Shown here piece by piece: positions 1-9,056 of a stretch of DNA of 64,000 nt. This stretch comes from Ruicaihuangia caeni (GTDB taxonomy: Bacteria > Actinomycetota > Actinomycetes > Actinomycetales > Microbacteriaceae), in contig NZ_JASATX010000002.1 of the NCBI RefSeq assembly GCF_029952955.1, forward strand, positions 181,220-245,219. Direction: 5' to 3'. Each line of letters starts with the position of its first letter. Positions within the stretch are counted from its first letter, which is position 1. Under the pieces are notes generated by a model. That model did not search any database. It saw only the letters and a program-made list of their open reading frames with translations, and was not told the origin of the DNA. Position numbers and translations under genes: made by a program.

Positions 1-3000
1 AGCGCGGCCAGCGATCTGGCACGAAGGCGTCGCAGCACCTCGGCGTCCACCCACTCGGTTCCGATGGCGTCGGGCGTGAACTCGCCCTCGAGTACCCGAC
101 GGTCAGCGGCGAGCCGGCGCAAGGCGTCGTGAGCGACAGCCGTGCCGAGGCCGAAGCGCGATGCGACATCAGCGATCGTGAAGGGCGCATGCGTGCGCGC
201 GTACCGGCTCACAAGATCGCCGACCGGGTCGGCCACCGGCTCGAGGAAGGCTGTGGGCACTCCGATGGGCAGCGGCACTCCGAGCGCGTCGCGTAGGCGA
301 GCGGCATCCTCGACGACGGCCCAATGCTCGACGCCCGCGATGCGGGCTCGGATCACCCGGTTGGCGCGTTCCAACTCGTCCAACCAGCCGAGGGGGGTGC
401 TGCCCGGTTCGACCCGCTCGGCGATCTCTTCGGCGGTCAACGGCCCGAGCAATCGCAGCAGGTCGGCGAGAGCCTCGGCATCCGCCGCGAGTCGGTCACG
501 TGTCAGTCGTTGCAATTCCTGACCGACGTCGCGGATCACCGCGGGGTCGAGCAGTTCACGCAGTTCGGCCCGGCCCAGCAGTTCGGCGAGCAGCGTCGTG
601 TCGAGTGCGAGCGCTGCTGCCCGGCGTTCGGCCAGGGGCGAATCGCCCTCGTAGATGAACTGCCCGACGTACCCGAACAGCAGCGATCTCGCGAACGGCG
701 ACGGCTGCTCGGTGGCTGTTTCGACGAGGCGCACCTTGCGACTCGAGAGGTCTTTCATCAGCGAGATCAGCCCGGGAAGGTCGTAGACGTCTTGCAGCAC
801 CTCACGCATGGTTTCGAGCACGATCGGGAACGCCGGGTACTTGCTGGCGACGGCCAGCAGCTGTGACGCCTTCTGTCGCTGCTGCCACAGCGGTGATCGC
901 CTGCCGGGGTCGAGTTTGGGCAGCAGCAACGCTCGGGCCGCGCACTCCCGGAATCGCGACGCGAAGAGCGCCGAGCCGCCCACTTCGTCGGTCACGAGTT
1001 GATCGAGCTCGTCGGCCTCGAACACGAACAGTTCGGCGCCTGGAGGCTCGGCGTCGGTCTCCTGCAAGCGCACGACCATGCCGTCGTCCGAGGCGTTCGC
1101 CGCTGCGTCGATCCCGTAGCGCTCACGCACGCGTGCGCTCACCGCGAGCGCCCAGGGCGCGTGCACATCCAAGCCGAACGGCGAGTGCAGCACGAGCCGC
1201 CAATCGCCGAGCTCGTCGCGGAAGCGCTCCACCACGAGCACGCGATCGCTCGGCACGTGACCGGTCGCATCCTGCTGCTCTCGCAGGTAGGCGGTGAGGT
1301 TCGCAATCGCGCGCTCGTCGAGCCCTGCCCCTCGGAGCCGCTCCGCAGCGCTACCGGGCGATGACGCGATCTCTCGCATGAACGCGCCCAGGGCCCGCCC
1401 GAGCTCCAGCGGCCGACCCGGGCGGTCACCGCGCCAGAACGGCACTCGCGCCGCCTGGCCGAAGGCGGGGCTCACGACGACGCGATCGTGGGTGATCTCC
1501 TCGATGCGCCAGCTAGTCGTGCCGAGGGCGAAGACATCCCCGACTCGTGACTCGTAGACCATCTCCTCGTCGAGCTCGCCGACGCGAGTGCCGCCGGTCG
1601 CATCACCGACCATGAAGACGCCGAACATCCCGCGATCGGGGATGGTGCCGCCGCTGGTCACCGCGAGCCGCTGTGCTCCGGGGCGTCCGGTCAGTGTGCC
1701 GTGAACGCGGTCCCATACGACTCGCGGGCGGAGCTGCGCGAACTCATCGCTCGGGTATCGCCCGGCGAGCAGATCGAGTGTTGCGTCGAAGGCACTGCGG
1801 GGGAGCGCCGAGAACGGTGCGCTTCGTCTGACGGTGTCGAACCAGGTCTCCACCTCGAGCGGTTCGAGGGCCACTGCAGCGACAGTCTGCTGCGCCAGCA
1901 CGTCAAGAGGGTTCGACGGCACGACGAGCTGCTCGATCGCTCCGGCGGCCATCCGTTCGCTCGTGACCGCTGCCGGAACCAGATCGCCCCGGTACTGCGG
2001 AACGATGATGCCCTTCGAGATGCCGCCCACCTGGTGACCGGCGCGGCCGATGCGCTGCAGGCCGCTGGCGACCGAAGGCGGCGATTCGACCTGGATCACT
2101 TGATCGACCGCGCCCATGTCGATGCCGAGCTCCAGCGATGAGGTGGCGACCACGCACCGCAGCCGGCCGGATTTCAGGTCGTCCTCGATCACGCCCCGCT
2201 GCTCTTTGCTGACCGAGCCGTGGTGCGCTCGGGCGAGCACTGGTTCGGCCCCCGAGACCTGTCCCGACTGGCCCATGAGCTGGGCGGGCATCGACGTGAA
2301 GGCTCCCTGCGGCCGAAGTGCGTTGACAGCGTCACGCGCGCCGTCATCGGCTTCATCGCGCAAGGGCGGTGGCTCGGGCGGCAGCTCTGCCGCGGTCGCC
2401 TCTGCCAGCCGCTCCTCATACAGCTCGTTGATGCGCCCGGTGAGGCGCTCGGCGATGCGGCGCGAGTTCGCGAACACGATGGTCGATCGGTGCTCCAACA
2501 CGCGCTCGAGCAACTCGGCCTCGACGTGCGGCCAGATCGATCCGGATCGCTCGCCGTCAGCGCCCGTGCCGCCGAGCTCAGTCATGTCTTCGACCGGCAC
2601 GACGACGCGAAGGTCGAAGCGCTTGCCGCTGGGCGGCGCGACGATCTGAACGGGCGCCGCCCCGCCGAGGAAGCGCGCCACTTCCTCCGGCGGACGCACG
2701 GTGGCCGAGAGACCGATGCGCTGGGCCGGCCGTTCGAGCAGCAGGTCGAGCCGCTCGAGCGAGAGCGCCAGATGCGCGCCCCGCTTCGTGCCTGCGACCG
2801 CGTGCACTTCGTCGATGATCACGGTCTCGACATTGCGCAACGATTCACGCGCCGAACTCGTGAGCATGAGATAGAGCGACTCAGGCGTAGTGATGAGGAT
2901 GTCGGGCGGCGTGCGCTGCAGGGCGCGACGCTCCTGAGGGGGAGTGTCGCCCGAGCGCACACCTACCGTCGGTTCCGGCGCGGGCTGCCCCAGTCGGCGC

Positions 3001-3311
3001 GCGGTCTGAGTGATGCCGATCAGTGGAGCCCGAAGGTTGCGCTCGACGTCGACGCCAAGCGCCTTTAGCGGTGAGATGTACAGCACTCTGGTGCGCTGCT
3101 TCGGGTCGAGGTCGCGTTGGTCGACCATGAGCCGATCGAGCGACCAGAGGAACGCCGCGAGCGTCTTTCCAGACCCGGTCGGCGCGATCACGAGCGAGTG
3201 CGCGCCGGTCGAGATCGACTCCCATGCGCCTGCTTGCGCGTCGGTCGGCGCCTCGAACGCGCCCGCGAACCACGCAGCGGTGGCGGGCGAGAATCGATCG
3301 AGCGCGGTCAC
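1..3311 (-). CDS. lhr: ATP-dependent helicase Lhr, C-terminus cut by window edge
   Basis: A large superfamily 2 helicase; Lhr proteins act in DNA repair. The minus-strand frame opens with GTG at 3311 (VTALDRFSPATAAWF) and stays open to base 1, about 1103 codons. Visible motifs are Walker A APTGSGKT near residue 45, the DEVH box in VIIDEVHAVAG near residue 165, and LSATVRPPEEVA just after it. The winged-helix-like Lhr core near the left edge reads DVASRFGLG and EWVDAEVLRRLRARSL. Actinobacterial Lhr proteins are usually about 1500 residues, so roughly a quarter lies outside the window. An ATG 9 bases upstream runs into TGA after three codons, so GTG is the only sensible start. The promoter must lie in the repeat-rich stretch just upstream. 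Confidence 0.9.
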   Translation of the reverse strand, partial: MTALDRFSPATAAWFAGAFEAPTDAQAGAWESISTGAHSLVIAPTGSGKTLAAFLWSLDRLMVDQRDLDPKQRTRVLYISPLKALGVDVERNLRAPLIGITQTARRLGQPAPEPTVGVRSGDTPPQERRALQRTPPDILITTPESLYLMLTSSARESLRNVETVIIDEVHAVAGTKRGAHLALSLERLDLLLERPAQRIGLSATVRPPEEVARFLGGAAPVQIVAPPSGKRFDLRVVVPVEDMTELGGTGADGERSGSIWPHVEAELLERVLEHRSTIVFANSRRIAERLTGRINELYEERLAEATAAELPPEPPPLRDEADDGARDAVNALRPQGAFTSMPAQLMGQSGQVSGAEPVLARAHHGSVSKEQRGVIEDDLKSGRLRCVVATSSLELGIDMGAVDQVIQVESPPSVASGLQRIGRAGHQVGGISKGIIVPQYRGDLVPAAVTSERMAAGAIEQLVVPSNPLDVLAQQTVAAVALEPLEVETWFDTVRRSAPFSALPRSAFDATLDLLAGRYPSDEFAQLRPRVVWDRVHGTLTGRPGAQRLAVTSGGTIPDRGMFGVFMVGDATGGTRVGELDEEMVYESRVGDVFALGTTSWRIEEITHDRVVVSPAFGQAARVPFWRGDRPGRPLELGRALGAFMREIASSPGSAAERLRGAGLDERAIANLTAYLREQQDATGHVPSDRVLVVERFRDELGDWRLVLHSPFGLDVHAPWALAVSARVRERYGIDAAANASDDGMVVRLQETDAEPPGAELFVFEADELDQLVTDEVGGSALFASRFRECAARALLLPKLDPGRRSPLWQQRQKASQLLAVASKYPAFPIVLETMREVLQDVYDLPGLISLMKDLSSRKVRLVETATEQPSPFARSLLFGYVGQFIYEGDSPLAERRAAALALDTTLLAELLGRAELRELLDPAVIRDVGQELQRLTRDRLAADAEALADLLRLLGPLTAEEIAERVEPGSTPLGWLDELERANRVIRARIAGVEHWAVVEDAARLRDALGVPLPIGVPTAFLEPVADPVGDLVSRYARTHAPFTIADVASRFGLGTAVAHDALRRLAADRRVLEGEFTPDAIGTEWVDAEVLRRLRARSLAA

Positions 3312-3344
3312 GCGACCATCTTTACGGATGCCGCCGACACTGGC

Positions 3345-3512
<168 letters not shown>

Positions 3513-3620
3513 GTCTCCGGCCAGGCCTACGCTCGCGGGACCCGGCCGCGCTTCCGTCGCCCCGACATCCGTTTCGCGCGAGACTGCCCCGTAGGCCGCG
3601 CTACCGCCCCGGCATCCGCT

Positions 3621-3951
3621 TCTCGCGAGGGTTTGGTGCAGCCGCGCGGGTAGTAACCGTCGCGCTTGCAGCAAACCCTCGCGCGAGGGCAGACCGCTCG
3701 CCACCCTCGGTAGTCCGGCACGCGGCCGGTGCGGGGCAAGCGGTTGCGTTCTCGCGAGAGTTTGGTGCAGCCGCGCGGGTTGTAACCGTCGCGCTTGCAG
3801 CAAACCCTCGCGCGAGGGCAGACCGCTCGCCACCCTCGGTAATCCGTCACGCGACCGGAGCGGAGCCAAGCGGTTGCGTTCTCGCGAGGGTTTGGTGCAG
3901 CCGCGCGGGTTGTAACCGTCGCTCATGCAGCAAACCCTCGCGCGAGGGCAG
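3621..3951. repeat. Three tandem copies of a ~130-bp repeat with a long inverted repeat
   Basis: Copies begin at 3621, 3750 and 3880, the last cut short at about 3951. Each starts TCTCGCGAG, carries GGTTTGGTGCAGCCGCGCGG, and closes with GCAGCAAACCCTCGCGCGAG. The two ends are imperfect inverted repeats, so each unit could fold into a hairpin of roughly 75 bases. The rest of the unit is a spacer containing CACCCTCGGTA. The minus strand reads a Cys-rich peptide repeated in two copies (with CCKRDGYNPRGCTK), which follows from the repeat and is not convincing as a gene. The array fills the gap between the esterase and Lhr, together with the hexanucleotide tract. Confidence 0.9.
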
Positions 3952-3977
3952 CAGCACGCTCACCGCAGCGATCCGAC

Positions 3978-4619
3978 TCAGCCCTCGACGAGCGGCGCCA
4001 TGAACTCCGCGATGTCGAGCAGTTCCTGATGCACGACTTCGTGCGCCATTCCCGGATACGGCCGATACGTCAGCGTCGAGTGCTCCGGCAGCCACTCCCG
4101 CGTGTACTCGATGAAGCGCGGGTTGATGACCTGATCCGCCGAACCCATGCCCCAGAACACCGGTGGCTTGCGCTCGGCCAGCGCAGCATCCCCCTCGTGA
4201 GGAGTGGGCACGACGAAGCCCGAGAGGTTGATCGCGTACCCGAACTGCTCGGGGCGGTGGCGCATGAGCTGTGCGCTCATCGCGCCGCCCTGTGAGAAGC
4301 CGAGCAGACCGACCGAGGTGAAGGCCTGCGCGTCGAGCCATTCGAGCACGGCAGCGGATGCCGCGTCGATCTCCCGCGCCCGCGCCTCGTCGTCGGGGTT
4401 CGGCTCGAACCACGACCAGCCGCCGCCGTAGCGGTTCGGCGCGCGCAGTGACGCGACCACCGGCTCCTTGGGCAGGTAGGGAGTCAGGCTGAAGAGGTCG
4501 CCCTCATTAGAGCCGAGCCCGTGCATGACGACCAGCAGGGGTCGACCCTCGCGTTCGCTCTCGGCAGCCGACCAGAGCACAGCATCCGCATCGATTCGCA
4601 TCCTTCGATTCTGCTGCAT
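3978..4619 (-). CDS. Alpha/beta hydrolase, phospholipase/carboxylesterase family
   Basis: A cytoplasmic serine hydrolase of about 213 residues, the usual length for this family. The nucleophile elbow GFSQGG (near residue 109), the acid residue in SADQVINP and the histidine in GMAHEVVHQE form the expected catalytic triad. LLVVMHGLGSNEGDLF near residue 30 is the oxyanion-hole strand. There is no signal peptide. The start may be ATG 4619, or ATG 4601 (MRIDADAVLW), which is where homologous proteins usually begin; neither has a clear ribosome binding site. The substrate cannot be told from sequence. It lies alone between the repeat array and the frameshifted DUF421 gene on the other strand. Confidence 0.85.
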   Translation of the reverse strand: MQQNRRMRIDADAVLWSAAESEREGRPLLVVMHGLGSNEGDLFSLTPYLPKEPVVASLRAPNRYGGGWSWFEPNPDDEARAREIDAASAAVLEWLDAQAFTSVGLLGFSQGGAMSAQLMRHRPEQFGYAINLSGFVVPTPHEGDAALAERKPPVFWGMGSADQVINPRFIEYTREWLPEHSTLTYRPYPGMAHEVVHQELLDIAEFMAPLVEG

Positions 4620-4753
4620 GCCGTCTGCCCGAGCGCCGAGACCGCCAGCAGCGCCCGGCCGCCCGGGTCACGATTCGGTGAAAGCGGCCGCTCGGCCCGC
4701 GTCCATGTCGGGCGCCGGAACTCGTCCGTGCTGCAAGGCAGGAGGAACTCCCA

Positions 4754-5271
4754 ATGGATTGGGCCTCGATCTTCGTGCCGTCGATTCCCGTGCTGGAATC
4801 GGTGGTGCGCGGCTCTCTCGTAGTCATCGGACTGACGATCCTGCTCAGGATCACCGGGCAGCGCGAGTCCGGCTCGCTCGCGCTCACCGACCTGCTGGTG
4901 ATCGTGCTCATCGCCCAAGCGATCGGGCAGGGGCTCGCCCCTGAGTCCACTTCGATCACCGATGGGTTCATCTCGGTGCTGACGATTCTCGCGTGGAGCA
5001 TCGCCTCGATGCGCTGGCATACCGGTTCCCTCGGGTCAGGCGCGTGCTCAAACCGAGCAAGCAACCGCTCATCGAGAACGGCCCGCCGAACAAGCACGCG
5101 ATGCGTCGCCAGTTCCTCAGCCGTGCAGAGCTGGACGCTCAGCTTCGGCTGCAAGGCATTGAAGACATCCAGCACGTGCGCGTGGCCTACCTGGAGCCGA
5201 ACGGCATGATCTCGGCGTTCCGGAAGGATGCCGGCGACGTCGAGCCGACGCCGAGGCCACCCGAGAGCTGA
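4754..5271 (+). pseudogene. DUF421/YetF-like membrane protein, frameshifted
   Basis: A good ribosome binding site GGAGG (4741-4745) precedes ATG 4754. The first frame gives three likely membrane helices (SLVVIGLTILLRITGQRESG, LALTDLLVIVLIAQAIGQG, FISVLTILAWSIAS) and then loses similarity. The family's cytoplasmic part continues one frame away: LDALAYRFPRVRRVLKPS, QPLIENG, and LRLQGIEDIQHVRVAYLEPNG to TGA at 5271. Adding one C in the CC run at 5003-5008 restores a continuous protein of about 172 residues (IAL-DALAYRF). Either the gene has recently lost function or this is a sequencing error. The family's biochemical role is not established. Confidence 0.75.
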
Positions 5272-5314
5272 GGGAGCAGTGCGCGCCACTCAGCCGTGAG
5301 TCAGCCGCGAAACC

Positions 5315-5857
5315 TCAGGGCAGCACGCCGGCCGAAGCGAGCGCTGCCCGCAGCAGGGTGCCGCGGCCGCCCTCCATCTCGCTGACGATGCGCGGCGAGG
5401 CCGCTTCTTCTGGAGTGAACCAGGTGAGCTCGAGGGCGTCCTGACGGGGATCGCACGTGCCCGTGACCGGGACGATATAGGCGAGTGACACCGCGTGCTG
5501 GCGGCTGTCCATATAGGGAGTGAGCCCCGGCAGGGGAAAGTACTCGGCCACCGAGAACGGCACTGGCGACGCCGGCAACTGTGGGAAGGCCATCGGCCCC
5601 AGATCGTTCTCCAGGTGACGGAACAGCGCGTCGCGCAGGGTTTCCCCGTACATGACGCGGCCCGACACGATGGTGCGCGTGATCTCGTCCTCCGAGTTCG
5701 CGCGCATCAGGAGGCCGACCTCGGTCACTACGCCGAGTCCGTCGACCCGCACCGGCACGGCCTCGACGTAGAGCACCGGCATCCGTCGCCGGTACATCGC
5801 GAGCTCATCGTCAGAGAGCCACGCCGAGTTGGGGTCTGGAGTGCCCACGGAAGCCAT
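5315..5857 (-). CDS. DUF4916/Nudix-like protein with degenerate Nudix box
   Basis: A 180-residue soluble protein. The centre (LGVVTEVGLLMRA, then GRVMYGETLRDALFRHLEND) lines up with the Nudix signature G-x5-E-x7-RE-U-x-EE-x-GU. The metal-binding part reads RHLENDLG, with N and D where the two catalytic glutamates are expected, so Nudix hydrolysis is doubtful. This matches the actinobacterial DUF4916 family, whose function is unknown. The start is ATG 5857 (MASVGTPDPNSAWLSDDE); TAAGAAT just upstream suggests a leaderless or nearly leaderless mRNA. It stands alone between unrelated genes. Confidence 0.75.
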   Translation of the reverse strand: MASVGTPDPNSAWLSDDELAMYRRRMPVLYVEAVPVRVDGLGVVTEVGLLMRANSEDEITRTIVSGRVMYGETLRDALFRHLENDLGPMAFPQLPASPVPFSVAEYFPLPGLTPYMDSRQHAVSLAYIVPVTGTCDPRQDALELTWFTPEEAASPRIVSEMEGGRGTLLRAALASAGVLP

Positions 5858-6028
5858 GTTCCATTCTTACCCGAGGGCCGGGCGCAACGGGCGCGAGTTC
5901 GCCGAGCGCGCACGTTTGGGCGAGGGGTCGGCCGACGTGCGGTTCAGTTCCGCAGCCAGCGAGCCAGCGCGCCAGCCAGCCGATCGATCGGTGGTCGACA
6001 GCTGATCGCCGCCGACCACCTCGAGCGA

Positions 6029-7570
6029 TCAGCCCTGTGCGCGGCGGCCGGGACGGCGCTCGACCCGCGGCGCAGCAACGCGCTGCTGACCGGCGGATGC
6101 TGCGCGACCGCTCGTGGCGGTGGAGCGTGCGGGTCCGGTGGCTCCGCCGCGCTGGCCGCCGACAGTGCTGGAAGCGCTCGATGTGGCGGCGTTGGCGCCG
6201 GCCGCCGCGCTGCCTCCGCGGCGGCGACCACGACCACTGCGGCTGCGTGCGGGTGCAGCGCCATCGCGACTCGAGTTCGAGTTGCGCGTCGACGATCGTT
6301 GCTGAGCCGCCTGAGGGGCTCCGGCCGGGGCGGGCGCGACATACGCCGCGACCTCGCCGACGAGCGCCGCCACCTCGGGCGACTCGGGGTGCACCGCGAG
6401 CGGGCTCACCGTGATGGCCGCCTTCTTCAACAGCATCCGCACGTCGTCGCGTTGCGAGGGCAGCATGATCGTGACGACATCACCCTCCGCACCGGCCCGC
6501 GCAGTGCGGCCGGAACGGTGCAGGTACGCCTTGTGCTCGGCCGGCGGGTCGACGTGCACGACGAGTTCGACATGGTCGACGTGCACGCCGCGGGCGGCGA
6601 CGTCAGTGGCCACGAGCACGCGTGCCGCCCCGCTGCCGAACGCCTGAAGGTTGCGGTCTCGCTGCGGCTGCGAAAGGTTCCCGTGCAGATCCACGGCCGG
6701 GATGCCCGACTGCGTCAGCTGCCGGGCCAGTTTCTTGGCCTGGTGCTTGGTGCGCATGAACAGGATGCGGCGGCCGGTGCCCGAAGCGAGCGTGCGCACG
6801 AGCTGCGTCTTCGCTTCGGCGGTCTCTGCCATGAACACGTGGTGCGTCATGGCGGCGACGGGCGAGTTGGCCTCGTCGACGGAGTGCAGCACCTCATTGC
6901 GAAGGAACCGCTTCACGAGCTTGTCAACGCCGTTGTCGAGCGTGGCGCTGAACAGCAGACGCTGGCCGCCCGCCGGGGTGGCGTTCATGATGCGCGTGAC
7001 ACCCGGGAGGAAGCCGAGGTCGGCCATGTGGTCGGCCTCATCGAGCACGGTGATCTCGACCGCGTCGAGACTGATGAAGCCCTGCTGGATCAGATCTTCG
7101 AGCCGTCCAGGGCAGGCGACGACGATGTCGACACCGGCCTTCAGAGCGGTGACCTGGCGGTTCTGGGAGACCCCGCCGAAGATGGTCGTGGTCACGAGGC
7201 CGTATGCCTTCGCGAGCGGCTCGATCGCCGTGGCGATCTGCGTGGCGAGCTCGCGGGTCGGTGCGAGCACGAGGCCCAGCGGACGCCCGGCGCGGCGCTT
7301 GCCACCGGCGAGCGAGGTGCCGAGTCGGGCGACGAGGGGGATCGAGAACGCGAGCGTCTTGCCCGATCCGGTCTTGCCGCGGCCGAGCACATCGCGGCCG
7401 TTCAGGCTGTCGGGCAGCGTGTCGGCCTGGATCGGGAAGGCTGAGGTCTTGCCCTCGGCCTCGAGCACCGAGGCGAGGGGAGCGGGCACGCCGAGCGCGC
7501 GGAAGGACGTTGACGACGCAGCGGTCGCCGGTGAAGTAATAGACAAAGAGGAATTCCTGATTCGTTGCAC
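6029..7570 (-). CDS. DEAD-box RNA helicase
   Basis: An ATP-dependent RNA helicase of 513 residues that would act in ribosome assembly or mRNA turnover. Motifs in order: Q motif FPIQADTLPDSL, Walker A GRGKTGSGKT, PTRELA, DEAD in VLDEADHMADLGF, SAT in LFSATLDNG, and the second RecA domain with VATDVAARGVHVDHV and HRSGRTARAG. The last 120 or so residues are a disordered Ala/Arg/Ser/Gly-rich tail, common in actinobacterial members and likely to bind RNA. The longest frame starts at GTG 7570. TTG 7546 (LSITSPATAASS) has AGGA at a proper distance and may be the real start. A 5' leader of about 160 bases is likely (see 7739-7744). Confidence 0.92.
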   Translation of the reverse strand: MQRIRNSSLSITSPATAASSTSFRALGVPAPLASVLEAEGKTSAFPIQADTLPDSLNGRDVLGRGKTGSGKTLAFSIPLVARLGTSLAGGKRRAGRPLGLVLAPTRELATQIATAIEPLAKAYGLVTTTIFGGVSQNRQVTALKAGVDIVVACPGRLEDLIQQGFISLDAVEITVLDEADHMADLGFLPGVTRIMNATPAGGQRLLFSATLDNGVDKLVKRFLRNEVLHSVDEANSPVAAMTHHVFMAETAEAKTQLVRTLASGTGRRILFMRTKHQAKKLARQLTQSGIPAVDLHGNLSQPQRDRNLQAFGSGAARVLVATDVAARGVHVDHVELVVHVDPPAEHKAYLHRSGRTARAGAEGDVVTIMLPSQRDDVRMLLKKAAITVSPLAVHPESPEVAALVGEVAAYVAPAPAGAPQAAQQRSSTRNSNSSRDGAAPARSRSGRGRRRGGSAAAGANAATSSASSTVGGQRGGATGPARSTATSGRAASAGQQRVAAPRVERRPGRRAQG

Positions 7571-7738
7571 CCTCGCGCACGATCAGTGCCGGTCGCGAGA
7601 GCGGATAGGCGAAGATGCCGACGGCATATTCGTTCGCCGAGAGAAAGTGTCGAACGGGCCGGATCAGAGTGAATCGGCCGGGCCCGTGAGGGAAGCGCTC
7701 GCGACGCACGAGCGCAGAATCGCGCTCAGAGTGGTTCA

Positions 7739-7744
7739 AGTCTA
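7739..7744 (-). promoter_or_regulatory. Possible -10 element for the DEAD-box helicase
   Basis: TAGACT on the minus strand, with no good -35. If used, it gives a leader of about 160 bases, partly AT-richer than its surroundings, before the helicase start. Long leaders are common upstream of cold-inducible helicase genes, but nothing here proves that control. Confidence 0.35.
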
Positions 7745-7902
7745 GCGGCACGAAGCTGGGCGCTCGCCCGCGCGCCCGAACCGGGCAGCCGCCTGGCCAG
7801 CAGAGGCGGCGGCGAGACTACGTGAATGACCACTCCGAACCGGTGCTTGTGCACATTCGCGTAGTGTCGCGTCACACTCCAGGGTGGGCACGGCGACGCG
7901 GT

Positions 7903-7908
7903 TAGCAT
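7903..7908 (+). promoter_or_regulatory. Leaderless-type -10 (TAGCAT) for the ComB-like gene
   Basis: TAGCAT ends six bases before GTG 7915, with no ribosome binding site between. This is the spacing expected if transcription begins at the start codon. The same TANNNT-N6-start arrangement recurs at six other genes in the window. Confidence 0.5.
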
Positions 7909-7914
7909 CGCGGC

Positions 7915-8502
7915 GTGAGCCTTGACGAAACTCTCCCCACAAGCTCCGACCCGTGGGCCGGTCAGCGTCGCTACCAGGTGCGCTTCGACTGGGGCGGGGC
8001 TGGCGCCGCTCGCATCGCAGACGGCGCCGATGTGACGGTCTGGGTCGATCAGGTGCGCACGGATGCCGCGGGCTCGCCGAGCGCCTTCACGCCATTTGTC
8101 GTCGAGGGCTCCCTGCAGAACGCGGTCGCCGTCGCCCAGTGGGTGCTCGCGCGTCAGGAGGAACGCGGCGATCGGTTCACCGTCGCCGTGGTCGCCGCGG
8201 GTCATGCGGTGAGCGCAGTCGTTCCGGCCCGCGATCCTGACGCCGGTGGGGAGACGGATGCCGCGGAGCCTCGCTTCGCCGTCGAAGACCTGTTCGCGGC
8301 GGGGGCGGTCGTCGACGCGCTCACCGCCGTGGGTCTCGACCACTGCTCGCCCGAGGCGGCGGCTGCGGCTGCGGCGTACACGGGACTGCGCGGCGCGATG
8401 AAGCATCTCGTGAAGAACTCGGCGTCCGTCGTCGAGCACGGCGTCACCACGGTCGACTTCACGCCATCAGACGACGTGGTGGTGCTGCGCTCGCCGCGGT
8501 GA
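7915..8502 (+). CDS. ComB-like (2-phosphosulfolactate phosphatase family) protein
   Basis: A 195-residue soluble protein. The opening YQVRFDWGGAGAARIADGAD and the closing part FAVEDLFAAGAVVDALTAVG, then TGLRGAMKHLVKN, resemble actinobacterial proteins annotated as 2-phosphosulfolactate phosphatase. Typical ComB proteins are about 230-240 residues and have an ID-LRATTT strand near the start; here that position reads VTVWVDQVRT, and the central part is short. Enzymatic activity is therefore uncertain, and coenzyme M synthesis is not expected in this kind of organism. GTG 7915 is the start, with a leaderless-type -10 directly upstream. The gene diverges from the DEAD-box helicase. Confidence 0.6.
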   Translation: MSLDETLPTSSDPWAGQRRYQVRFDWGGAGAARIADGADVTVWVDQVRTDAAGSPSAFTPFVVEGSLQNAVAVAQWVLARQEERGDRFTVAVVAAGHAVSAVVPARDPDAGGETDAAEPRFAVEDLFAAGAVVDALTAVGLDHCSPEAAAAAAAYTGLRGAMKHLVKNSASVVEHGVTTVDFTPSDDVVVLRSPR

Positions 8503-8558
8503 TCAGTGCGCCCCGGTGATCTGCGCGCCGGTCCGATCGACGCGCCGCCGTGGGCGGC

Positions 8559-9050
8559 TCAGCGGACGAAGCGCACTTCGCAGATCTCTTCGCCGAGCAG
8601 CGTCTCCATGCGCTCGGCGCCGTCGGCGACCATGCCGTTGCGACGGTAGAAGCTGTGCGCACGAGCATTCTGCTTGGGCACCCAGAGGTAGCCGGGCCGG
8701 TCTCCGCACGCCGCGTCGAACAGCTGCTGACCGATTCCGGTGCCCTGATACTGCTGCAGCAGATAGATGTAGTACAGCTCGCGCTCGCGCGGGGCGTCTT
8801 CATCCCGCGCGGGTCCCGAGCCGACGAAGCCGACGATCTCACCCTCGACGAGTGCTGCGAACTGGTTGTACTCGTCGCCGAGACTCGCCCAATGGTTCCA
8901 GAGCTCGGCCATGCGACGGGGTGAGAGGTTCTCGAGAGCGGCCTTGCTCACGAGCTGGTCGTAGGTCTCGTGCCAACAGGCGGCGTGCACACGCCCGAGC
9001 GCCTCGGCATCGGTGGTGCGGACAGGTCGAACAACAACGTTGGTGCTCAT
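8559..9050 (-). CDS. GNAT-family N-acetyltransferase
   Basis: A 163-residue acetyl-CoA-dependent acetyltransferase; the substrate cannot be inferred. The fold shows VVVRPVRTTDAEALGRVH at the N-terminus, the acetyl-CoA-binding motif QYQGTGIGQQLFDAA, and YLWVPKQNARAHSFYRRNGM near the C-terminus. The open frame extends upstream to 9161, but ATG 9050 (MSTNVVVRPV) fits the family length and has TACGCT exactly six bases upstream, so I take it as the start. The neighbours are unrelated. Confidence 0.88.
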   Translation of the reverse strand: MSTNVVVRPVRTTDAEALGRVHAACWHETYDQLVSKAALENLSPRRMAELWNHWASLGDEYNQFAALVEGEIVGFVGSGPARDEDAPRERELYYIYLLQQYQGTGIGQQLFDAACGDRPGYLWVPKQNARAHSFYRRNGMVADGAERMETLLGEEICEVRFVR

Positions 9051-9056
9051 ACGGTG

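Noticed and set aside
3621..3951. CRISPR-like array
   Set aside because: Only three units, spacers are also repeated, unit is 130 bp, and no cas genes are nearby.
5495..7444. 649-codon plus-strand frame across the Nudix and DEAD-box genes
   Set aside because: Antisense shadow of two well-supported minus-strand genes; Arg/His-rich with no motif.
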